This document shows positions 36,136 to 43,912 of a stretch of DNA of 64,000 nt, piece by piece (within the stretch, counting starts at the first letter, position 1; the number at the start of each line of letters is the position of its first letter). Under the pieces are notes generated by a model. It was not told where the DNA came from. It was given only the letters and a program-made list of their open reading frames with translations, and did no database searches. The position numbers and the translations under genes were made by a program. Source of the DNA: CAZHHM01 sp964532225 (GTDB taxonomy: Bacteria > Margulisbacteria > WOR-1 > JAKLHX01); assembly GCA_964532225.1 (NCBI GenBank), contig CAZHHM010000004.1:26236-90235 (forward strand). The letters run 5' to 3'.

Positions 36136-38778
36136 ATGAGCGGTCTAAATTCCAGGACAAACATGTTCGTGATCACAGGCAGGACACCAACTCAACGGAC
36201 AATATACTGCGACCTGAGGGACCTCCAACGCGGAACATCTTCGTTTAGATGGCAAATGGCCAGGTTCGAATATGGAGCTGGCAGGTCTATGATGATCAAC
36301 AGCGCCGATATCTTTCTTATTAAGAACCTTTCAGGACCGGAGAGATCAGCCTTTATCCATGGCCTTACCGGGAACATCAAGGAAGAGGTCAGGCCATTTT
36401 ACGAAGCTCTTTTCGGGACCGTAAGAGAGGTTCAATCAAGATCGGCCCTGAGAGAGAATGATTATGTAGCGAACTGCACCTCTACAGGCCCTTTCAGCGA
36501 TACTCAGGTAAGCAATAAAGGTAATATCCTGATAGGTCTTTATCAGGACATGTACCCAGTACCGGATTTTTCCATTCTTACGTCCGATACATACAGACTT
36601 AAAGGGAAACAACGCGAGCAGCAGATACAGACCGCGCTGCAGAACCTCGAAAAGCTCTCCATGCTCGTTCTTAATGACCCTGCAAAACCGCTGCTATTTG
36701 CAATACGTGAAGCCATGCCGTTATATCTGCCGGGTGTAATGCCCACATATCTTAATGTAGGGATCACTGAGACCACGATACCCTCTGTCATCGCTATGTT
36801 CGGAGAGAACGCGGGAAAGAGGACAGTTTATAACGGGCTTAAAGCTGTCGCCTGCGGGCTTGGGCTGAACGCCCCTGACGTAAACAATGATATTAACTCA
36901 GCGATCGATAAGGTCATGTGTGATATAAGGGTGGTCAACAGGGACCTGATCGAGGACCCTTTTTGCCAGGCAAGCTTCCTGATCAACAAAGCATACGAAA
37001 TGCATGGAGGAAAAAGCGACCTATTAAGGAATTTTTCTGGTGAGGATGTCCACTTCCCGTCACTGATACTTCAACAGATGGTTTTTCCGGTCATTACTGA
37101 GGACTCATTCTCCGGCGTAATGTACAGCCGCCATCCAAGGACTGGAGAAGGCAGAGAGCTCAAGGTCGGGAGGTCATTGTTCGGGGACGAGATCATGACA
37201 GGCGAAGCAAATGCGATAACCACCCCTTTTTCTTCAGGTAAGCAGATCAACAGAAAACATATCGGTTCAGGCTATATTTCCGAGCTGGTCCCATTTCTTG
37301 AAGAGAAGTTCCGGTCCCCTGTTACAGTTGAATTGGCCGTTCAGAACGGCCTTGCGGCCATCCTTCAGGTCAATCCCTCCGCACTATCTGGCCCTGCGAC
37401 CTTTAATGCTGTCATGGACATGAGGAACTCCGGCATGATATCTGACAGCGATGTTATTGAGCTTATCAAGCCGTACCATATCAGACAGATCGAGTCGCCA
37501 AGGATAGACCCCTCATCATTCAAGGACCTTGAGGTATTCTGTCCGGGCGTATCTATCCTTCCCCGTTCTGCGGTAACGGGGAGAGCATGTTTTTCAGAGG
37601 AGGAGGCCCTTCAGCTTAAAGCCAAGGGAGACAACGTGATCCTTATCAAGGATTCTTTCGAGCCTGATGACATTGAAATAATGTCAAAAGTGGACGGACT
37701 CATAAGCCTGACCCCTTCGGCGATACACGTCGTCACTTCTTGCAGGGCGAATGGTATCCCCGGTCTTGTAGATCTTCGAAGGTCAGGCGCAAGACTTGGA
37801 ATTTCTAAAAGTGGACCGCGGCCCGCCTCGCTGTTCCAATCCGGAGACGGTGGAGCGCTGGTCGAGATCTTCACGGGGGATTGGATAACAATATCCAGCA
37901 AGAACCAGGTGCTCTATAAAGGCATGGCCAGATATGAAGAGTCTATTCTTATGCGGCTTATAAAGGGAGAAGATGTCAAGATCAGCGGCCAAAAGGAATC
38001 GTCACTTTATAGAAAGATCGCCAAAGCCTACGGGCAATACAAGGAAATGACCGCAAGCGATGACGCTTCCGACCTCATAAACAGCAATTTAAAACTTTTC
38101 CAGGTCATTGAACACGATCTGGGCAGGGGTTCTGAGCATGCCACAAGGATGGCGAACGCTTGGTATCAAAAGAACAAAGAATCTTATATCGATCAGGTTT
38201 TCGAGAGCAGCCTTGGGGACCACAAAATGCAAACAGTGATCTTCGAACACCTTACGCAAGAGAACAAGATCGACGCACTGAGGACTATGATATCAAGATG
38301 CAAACAGGAGAGTTCCAAAGGTTATGAGGCCACCAGGTTCGTGATCGGCAGACTTATGACCAGAGTATATCCGGTCACCTTCTGGAAAGCATTTTCAGTT
38401 GAGGAGACCGTGTTCCTGATAAGCGAATGGATAATGGGCCAGAAATATAACGATATCCTTCAGGAAGTGGGAGAAAGGAACACCAACAAAGCAAGAGAGA
38501 TCATATTAAAACGTGGGCTCGGTCGCATCAACCTTCACTCAGGGAATATTTCAGATTTCATGACACTTAAGCTCTCACTCCCTGACTGGGAAGCTCTTAA
38601 ATCAGCATCTGTCTCATCCAAACTGCTCGATCCTCAGACCAAAGACTTCATTTCTCTGCTTAAACTTCCTTACGGCAGTCATTATGACTTTAACAGCAAA
38701 TACGGGTATGTCCTTGATGGCCTGAGGAACCTCTGTGCAGCTAATGGAGTGAGCATGCCAAAAGCGGAGGACAAATAG
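36136..38778 (+). CDS. Pyruvate phosphate dikinase-like protein lacking the PEP-binding TIM barrel
   Basis: Residues 120-415 align with the PPDK nucleotide-binding region: SNKGNILIGLYQDMYPVPDF (Lys of GGKGxNL kept), PLLFAIREAMPLYLPGVM, FSGVMYSRHPRTGEG and AAILQVNPS (the LQTR arginine is lost). Residues 466-550 match the swivelling phospho-histidine domain (CPGVSILPRSAVTGRACFS, then SAIHVVTSCRANGIPGLVD, with His531 in the catalytic place). The C-terminal third (about 600-880) is helical and shows no PEP/pyruvate barrel. It could take phosphate from ATP onto His531 and pass it to another partner. It is divergent from the enolase-like gene. A GATAAT box sits 5 nt before the ATG. Confidence 0.82.
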   Translation: MSGLNSRTNMFVITGRTPTQRTIYCDLRDLQRGTSSFRWQMARFEYGAGRSMMINSADIFLIKNLSGPERSAFIHGLTGNIKEEVRPFYEALFGTVREVQSRSALRENDYVANCTSTGPFSDTQVSNKGNILIGLYQDMYPVPDFSILTSDTYRLKGKQREQQIQTALQNLEKLSMLVLNDPAKPLLFAIREAMPLYLPGVMPTYLNVGITETTIPSVIAMFGENAGKRTVYNGLKAVACGLGLNAPDVNNDINSAIDKVMCDIRVVNRDLIEDPFCQASFLINKAYEMHGGKSDLLRNFSGEDVHFPSLILQQMVFPVITEDSFSGVMYSRHPRTGEGRELKVGRSLFGDEIMTGEANAITTPFSSGKQINRKHIGSGYISELVPFLEEKFRSPVTVELAVQNGLAAILQVNPSALSGPATFNAVMDMRNSGMISDSDVIELIKPYHIRQIESPRIDPSSFKDLEVFCPGVSILPRSAVTGRACFSEEEALQLKAKGDNVILIKDSFEPDDIEIMSKVDGLISLTPSAIHVVTSCRANGIPGLVDLRRSGARLGISKSGPRPASLFQSGDGGALVEIFTGDWITISSKNQVLYKGMARYEESILMRLIKGEDVKISGQKESSLYRKIAKAYGQYKEMTASDDASDLINSNLKLFQVIEHDLGRGSEHATRMANAWYQKNKESYIDQVFESSLGDHKMQTVIFEHLTQENKIDALRTMISRCKQESSKGYEATRFVIGRLMTRVYPVTFWKAFSVEETVFLISEWIMGQKYNDILQEVGERNTNKAREIILKRGLGRINLHSGNISDFMTLKLSLPDWEALKSASVSSKLLDPQTKDFISLLKLPYGSHYDFNSKYGYVLDGLRNLCAANGVSMPKAEDK

Positions 38779-38786
38779 AGCCTTCT

Positions 38787-39521
38787 TTAATGCTCGCTCT
38801 CCCCTTCTACACCTTTAAGTATCTTTCTGATATCCTGTGCTTCCCCGGGGTCAGACAACGGAAATTTGAAGTACCCTGAACTACCTCCATACAGAGGAGA
38901 AGAACTCTGCTCTTTTTCGTCTAAAGTTTGTACAGGAGTGTATGGAGGAAGGACAATTCCGCTTATGTTATTGAACACGTACAGCGACGTTATTCTGGGA
39001 CATTCATGACCGTAGAACTTGCGAAATAATCTCATTTTACCTTTTTGGCCCTTTACAAGTTCACCGTAGAAGAGAGCCATATGGTTCTGCTTCCCCTGGA
39101 TATTCAGGAGCGGAATAGGGAAAGACACCCCTATCTGATGCCATTCGTTGGCATACTCGAACTTGAACAGGTCAAATGTATCATCAATGAGCTTTGTAAC
39201 ATCTTCAGGGAAAGCGCTGTAGTTCATCGCCATCACAACATTCCCCTTTTGATTAGCGTTTATCGTTGTCTCACTAAGCCTGACCTGACTGATGCATAAA
39301 GGAACATGATGTTCCTTTAGTTCACTTATGGTTATCAGAATTTCCGGGACCTTTTCCAGATTGATATAGCTCAGGTCCCGCATGCTGAAAATATCAGACT
39401 GGTTCACTAACCTTAAGTTGACCTCATGCTTTAGCGGGCCCATTGCACCATAAAGCGCCCTGTAATGCATCCCCTTTATCATGTATTTAACATCCCTGAC
39501 CTTTGTTGATATCGTACCCAT
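38787..39521 (-). CDS. Orphan protein A, paralogue of its neighbour
   Basis: The 244-residue soluble protein has no recognised domain, signal peptide or membrane helix. It shares an N-terminal pattern with the product of the next gene: (I/V)(K/R)G(M/I)xYRxxYxAxG, then a long stretch of aligned beta-type sequence and a PxPLLN(I/F) segment near residue 150. An AGAGGA ribosome site precedes the ATG. Its 3' end nearly meets the convergent PPDK-like gene (8 nt gap). Function unknown. Confidence 0.7.
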   Translation of the reverse strand: MGTISTKVRDVKYMIKGMHYRALYGAMGPLKHEVNLRLVNQSDIFSMRDLSYINLEKVPEILITISELKEHHVPLCISQVRLSETTINANQKGNVVMAMNYSAFPEDVTKLIDDTFDLFKFEYANEWHQIGVSFPIPLLNIQGKQNHMALFYGELVKGQKGKMRLFRKFYGHECPRITSLYVFNNISGIVLPPYTPVQTLDEKEQSSSPLYGGSSGYFKFPLSDPGEAQDIRKILKGVEGESEH

Positions 39522-39531
39522 AATTTCCTCT

Positions 39532-40269
39532 CTATCTCACAAGATATCTGTCCAGAATATCAAGCTCTCTCGAAAACTTGTTAATAATTTTATCGCTTAA
39601 ACTGATCGGGAATTTCGCATAAGCGCTTATTTGCATCGAGCCGCTGTCCTGATAGGTCATGTGGTTCAACTGCCAGGACAGCTGAGATATACGCAGTGCG
39701 TGTTCTTCCGGTATCATCGTAAAAATGTACTTCATGGCAAATACCGGCATTTTGACCTTATAAATACGATCATAATTTGAGGCATAATAATGCTCATTTT
39801 CATTTTGCTCGAAAGCTCCCACCATAAGGCATGCATAGTTCACGACCCCGTCAAAGTTAAGAAGAGGCGCATGATAAGTAAAGTTCTTCTCCTGGGGTGT
39901 ACCGGTCAACCCCTCACCGTATAGTGTTGTAAGGTCTGATTCAAGGCATCTTACACTTTCCGGAAGTATCTGTCTGTTAATGTGTATTTCCAGGTCATTG
40001 AGGTTCGAAATTACCTGGATCGAACCGGACTTTATCTCTCCGGGATAGTAGTAATCTTCTCTTGGAAGCCCGCCGGAGTACATCTCGATCATGATCTTCG
40101 GCCTTTTCAGTAATTCATCACCGGATATCAGGTCCATTACGCGCTGCTCCCCGACGTTTATCGTGGATATATGCACGTCGCTGCCGGTAAAGCCAAAGGC
40201 TGCATACCGGGTACGGTAATTGATCCCTCTGACAGAGAATTTAGAAAATGATACTTTAGGATTTGACAT
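39532..40269 (-). CDS. Orphan protein B, paralogue of its neighbour
   Basis: The 245-residue soluble protein matches orphan A in size and in the N-terminal SVRGINYRTRYAAFGF block and the HAPLLNFDG block, indicating tandem duplication followed by strong divergence. No known family is seen. The gene lies 10 nt upstream of orphan A in the same direction. No clear Shine-Dalgarno is visible. Association with the enolase-like and PPDK-like genes is by position only. Confidence 0.7.
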   Translation of the reverse strand: MSNPKVSFSKFSVRGINYRTRYAAFGFTGSDVHISTINVGEQRVMDLISGDELLKRPKIMIEMYSGGLPREDYYYPGEIKSGSIQVISNLNDLEIHINRQILPESVRCLESDLTTLYGEGLTGTPQEKNFTYHAPLLNFDGVVNYACLMVGAFEQNENEHYYASNYDRIYKVKMPVFAMKYIFTMIPEEHALRISQLSWQLNHMTYQDSGSMQISAYAKFPISLSDKIINKFSRELDILDRYLVR

Positions 40270-40331
40270 GTCTCATGTCTACTATCGGAGATAAATTCGC
40301 TGAATTTCAGGGGAATAGGTGAAAGAGTAAT

Positions 40332-41594
40332 TTATTTTGAGGCTTTGGAAGACACTTTGTAAGCGCAGAAATCGCCGCACATAGTGCAAACATCCTTGCG
40401 GCCGGAGGACAGTCTATCGTGGTATTCTTTTGCTTTTTTAGGATCAAGTGCATACTCTATCTGCTTCTTCCAGTTAAGGGCTTTCCTGGCCTTTGACATC
40501 TCAAGGTCCTTCTCAATGGCACCTTTGACGCCTTTAGCGATATCGCCTATATGGCCGGCCAGCCTCGAGGCCATGATACCTTCACGAACATCTTCAGCCG
40601 TAGGAAGCCCAAGATGCTCGGACGGAGTGACATAGCACAGATAATCGGCTCCGACACTTGCCGCAAGAGCCCCGCCTATAGCAGATGTGATGTGATCATA
40701 GCCGGCACCGATATCCGTAGGGAGCGGGCCCAGGATGTAGAACGGAGCCCCTTTGCATATCTTTTTTTCCATCTTCATCTGGTCGACTATCTTATCTATA
40801 CGGACATGACCGGGACCTTCGATGACGACCTGCACTCCGGCCTTTCTTGCTCTTTGAGCCAGAGAACCGAGAGCTTTGAGCTCCCCTATCTGGGCGGCAT
40901 CGCCCGCATCGAATATCGAGCCCGGACGAAGCCCGTCACCCAGGCTCAGGACAACATCATATTTCTTCAGGATCTTTAAAAGTCTGTCATACTCCTCGAA
41001 AAGCGGGTTCTCCTTTTTCTTCGCTTCCATCCAAGCGAACAGAAGGGCTCCTCCACGGCTGACAATATCCATTACTCTTTTCCCTCGGGCCTTGCCCTCG
41101 GGATGACGCCTTCTGATGCTCTCTGTGACCTTGCGTGTGACGCCGCAATGCACCGTCATAAAGTCAACTCCGTCAGCACAATGCCTTTCGATCACATCGA
41201 ACAATACATCAGACGTCAAACCTTCCAATTTCCCGACCTCTGCCACTGCCTGATATATGGGAACAGTTCCGACAGGCAGAGGAGAGCGTTTAATAATCTC
41301 TTTGCGTATCCTGTCGATATCCCCGCCTGTCGAAAGGTCCATAACAGTATCGGCTTTTGCTTCGATGCACACCTCAAGCTTCTTCAGCTCGTTCGCAAGA
41401 GAGGGATAATCCTGCGAAGTCCCGATATTAGCATTCACTTTGGTCTTAAGGCCCTTGCCGATGCCCAAAGGGATACAATTTTTGTGCAGAGGGTTCTTCA
41501 TTATGACAATAGTGCCCTCGGACAGACCTTTTTTCAGTACTGAAGCAGAAACGCCTTCTTGTTCAGCTATATGTGATAAATATTCTTTTTTCAT
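40332..41594 (-). CDS. thiC: Phosphomethylpyrimidine synthase
   Basis: The 420-residue ThiC has the radical-SAM cluster motif CTMCGDFCA near the C-terminus (C-x2-C-x4-C), plus VMDLSTGGDIDRIRKEII, PVGTVPIYQA, MTVHCGVT, LSLGDGLRPGSI and GPGHVRIDKI. It converts aminoimidazole ribotide to HMP phosphate for thiamine. Only 33 nt separate it from the gene upstream, leaving no room for a TPP riboswitch, the usual regulator of thiC. Confidence 0.96.
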   Translation of the reverse strand: MKKEYLSHIAEQEGVSASVLKKGLSEGTIVIMKNPLHKNCIPLGIGKGLKTKVNANIGTSQDYPSLANELKKLEVCIEAKADTVMDLSTGGDIDRIRKEIIKRSPLPVGTVPIYQAVAEVGKLEGLTSDVLFDVIERHCADGVDFMTVHCGVTRKVTESIRRRHPEGKARGKRVMDIVSRGGALLFAWMEAKKKENPLFEEYDRLLKILKKYDVVLSLGDGLRPGSIFDAGDAAQIGELKALGSLAQRARKAGVQVVIEGPGHVRIDKIVDQMKMEKKICKGAPFYILGPLPTDIGAGYDHITSAIGGALAASVGADYLCYVTPSEHLGLPTAEDVREGIMASRLAGHIGDIAKGVKGAIEKDLEMSKARKALNWKKQIEYALDPKKAKEYHDRLSSGRKDVCTMCGDFCAYKVSSKASK

Positions 41595-41627
41595 GTTTGA
41601 AAGTCCGAAAGTCAGATAGTTAGATGT

Positions 41628-42125
41628 TTAATCGCGTTTCTTGGCCTTGGCCACCGCGATCTCAACGGCTTTCTCAGGCGTCTTTACATATATAATGGGC
41701 ATCTTCTCGCCCGTATGGCACTCGGCTTTCCAGGTATCAAGCCCGATAACCGGGATCTTGTAGCCCAGAGCATACCCTATCTCGCTCAGTGTGCCAAAAC
41801 TGCCGCCTATGGCTATTATCGCTTTGCCGCTCTTTACCACGAATTTGTTCCTTGCATAACCTATACCTGTCGGGATAGGTATGTCGACGAACTTATTGGC
41901 AGCTTTCCTTTTGCTGTGCGGGAGGATGCCTACCGTCATGCCGCCGTATCTTTTTGCTCCTTTGCATACAGCCTCCATCACGCCCGTGGTCCCGCCGCAG
42001 AACACTATCGCGCCTTTCTGAGCTAACAGCTCCCCTACTTTCTCCGCGTGCTTATAGATGTGCTTTGACGCATGGCTTTCGCCTATAACGGAAATAAAGA
42101 GATCGTTCTTCTTCTGTTTTTTCAT
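41628..42125 (-). CDS. LOG / TIGR00725-type nucleotide phosphoribohydrolase-like protein
   Basis: The 165-residue Rossmann-like protein has FCGGTTGVMEAVCKGAKRYGG and FVVKSGKAIIAIGGSFGTLSEIG, motifs of the LOG/TIGR00725 group related to DprA. Members bind nucleotides and some hydrolyse cytokinin ribotides; this one's substrate is unknown. It may be cotranscribed with thiC. A leaderless-type promoter precedes it. Confidence 0.85.
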   Translation of the reverse strand: MKKQKKNDLFISVIGESHASKHIYKHAEKVGELLAQKGAIVFCGGTTGVMEAVCKGAKRYGGMTVGILPHSKRKAANKFVDIPIPTGIGYARNKFVVKSGKAIIAIGGSFGTLSEIGYALGYKIPVIGLDTWKAECHTGEKMPIIYVKTPEKAVEIAVAKAKKRD

Positions 42126-42132
42126 ATTTATA

Positions 42133-42141
42133 ATTATGACA
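42133..42141 (-). promoter_or_regulatory. Extended -10 promoter of the LOG-like gene (leaderless)
   Basis: TGTCATAAT on the minus strand ends 7 nt before the ATG at 42125. It lies between this gene and the stop of hydA. The -10 matches 5 of 6 consensus bases. Confidence 0.45.
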
Positions 42142-42145
42142 CAGT

Positions 42146-43912
42146 TCAGTCGCGCTTATGATAATGCGTGTGAAGAAGTTCCTCTGACATCTCACCTAGA
42201 GGCTTTTTAAGGAATTCGTCGTAAAGCGTCTTTACCGCAGGGTTCTCGTGGGACTTTCTCATCTGTTTCCCCTCATCTTCCCTGTATATCGATTCCATCC
42301 TGAGCTTTCTGATCTTGTCATCGGTCGGGATCGGCTGACCGCCTCCTCCTATGCATCCTCCGGGACAGGTCATGATCTCTATAAAAGCATAAGGGGACGT
42401 TCCTTTAGCGACTTCGTCAAGCAACGTCCTTGCGCTGCCGAGACTGTTGGCAACTGCCACTTTCAGTTTTTTGCCGTCCAGATCGACCTCAGCCTCCTTG
42501 ATCCCCTGAAGGCCGCGCACGCTTTCAAAGTTCACGTTCTCGAGCGTCTTGCCCGTTACGACCTCGTAACCCGTCCTTAAAGCCGCCTCCATCACTCCTC
42601 CCGTAGCACCGAATATCACTGCGGCCCCGGTGGACATGCCGAGAGGCTCGTCAAAATCCTGGTCGCCGATATTCGCAAAATCAATGCCGGCTTCTTTGAT
42701 CATTCTTGCCGCTTCCCTAGAAGTGAGCACATAGTCAACGTCCTGGAAGCTGTCCGCGTCGCTAAGCCCCATCTTGTCCTTCCAGTACCTGAAAGCCGAG
42801 TTCATCTCCGGCCGCGAGGCCTCGTATTTTTTAGCGGTGCATGGCATAACGGATACGACTACCATGTTGCGCGGGTCGATATTGAGCCTTTGAGCGTAGT
42901 AGGTCTTGGCTATCGCGCCGAACATCTGCTGCGGGGACTTGCAGGAAGAGATGTTCTTGAAGATGCCCGGATAGAAATGCTCCGAGAATTTGATCCAACC
43001 CGGGGAGCACGATGTGATAAGCGGCAGGACTCCGTTGGTATTTATCCTGTGAATAAGCTCATGGCCTTCTTCCATTATCGTCAGGTCTGCTGAGAACTGA
43101 GTATCGAACACACGGTCAAAACCCAGCATCCGCAGGGCCGCAGCCATTTTGCCCGTCACCCTTGTGCCGGCAGGCATCCCGAATTCCTCGCCCATCGCGA
43201 CCCTTACTGCAGGCGCGGTCTCCACCACCACGAACTTGTCCGGATTCGCAAGCGCTGCCCATACGCCCGAAGCGGCTTCTTTCTCGACTATCGCTCCGGT
43301 GGGACAGACAAGGAGACACTGCCCGCAGTTGATGCACTCGACATGGCCCAAACCCTTGTCCATGAACGTCGTCACATGGCTCATCTTGCCCCTGTGGGCC
43401 GTATTTATGGCATGCACGGTCTGCACCTTGGAGCAGACGGCGATGCACCTTCTGCACAGGATACATTTGTTGGGGTCCCTAGTTAGCGAAGGAGAGGTCT
43501 CGTCGAAAAAGAGATCTATCGCGACAGCTTTTGGGAACCTTACATGTTTTATGTCGAGATCATAAGAGAGCTTGCGCAGATCGCAGCTCTGGTTCTTGTC
43601 ACACACGAAACAGTCTTCTCTGTGACCGGCAAGAAGAAGCTCGAGGTTCACGCGTCTTGCGTTCCTCACCCTGGGCGTATTGGTAAGTATTTCCATGCCT
43701 TCCGAGACCTTTGTCACGCAGGAGCGGAGCAGTGTCCTTGCTCCCTTCACTTCTACCACACAGATCGAACATGACGCATTATCGCTGACCCCCTCAAGAT
43801 AACAAAGCGTCGGGATCTCTATTCCGGCATATCTGCAGGCCTTCAGTATAGTAAGGTCCGCAGGGACGCTGTAGTCCTTATTGTTTATCTTAATGTTCAC
43901 ATCGCCGTTCAT
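42146..43912 (-). CDS. hydA: [FeFe] hydrogenase catalytic subunit (bifurcating HydA type)
   Basis: An N-terminal [2Fe-2S] domain (CYLEGVSDNASCSICVV), a His-ligated cluster (HREDCFVCDKNQSCDL) and two [4Fe-4S] motifs (CILCRRCIAVC, CINCGQCLLVC) lead to the H-cluster domain. The latter has L1 TSCSPGWIKF, L2 MPCTAKKYE and L3 TCPGGCIGGGGQP, and the C-terminal small-subunit tail is fused. It reduces protons or oxidises H2. It is the last gene of the hydCBA run, and its ATG overlaps the hydB stop by one base (TAATG). The trimeric context favours group A3, the electron-bifurcating type. Confidence 0.95.
   Translation of the reverse strand: MNGDVNIKINNKDYSVPADLTILKACRYAGIEIPTLCYLEGVSDNASCSICVVEVKGARTLLRSCVTKVSEGMEILTNTPRVRNARRVNLELLLAGHREDCFVCDKNQSCDLRKLSYDLDIKHVRFPKAVAIDLFFDETSPSLTRDPNKCILCRRCIAVCSKVQTVHAINTAHRGKMSHVTTFMDKGLGHVECINCGQCLLVCPTGAIVEKEAASGVWAALANPDKFVVVETAPAVRVAMGEEFGMPAGTRVTGKMAAALRMLGFDRVFDTQFSADLTIMEEGHELIHRINTNGVLPLITSCSPGWIKFSEHFYPGIFKNISSCKSPQQMFGAIAKTYYAQRLNIDPRNMVVVSVMPCTAKKYEASRPEMNSAFRYWKDKMGLSDADSFQDVDYVLTSREAARMIKEAGIDFANIGDQDFDEPLGMSTGAAVIFGATGGVMEAALRTGYEVVTGKTLENVNFESVRGLQGIKEAEVDLDGKKLKVAVANSLGSARTLLDEVAKGTSPYAFIEIMTCPGGCIGGGGQPIPTDDKIRKLRMESIYREDEGKQMRKSHENPAVKTLYDEFLKKPLGEMSEELLHTHYHKRD

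Noticed and set aside
40270..40331. TPP riboswitch near thiC
   Set aside because: This gap is downstream of thiC, and the upstream gap is only 33 nt; no THI-box pattern is seen.
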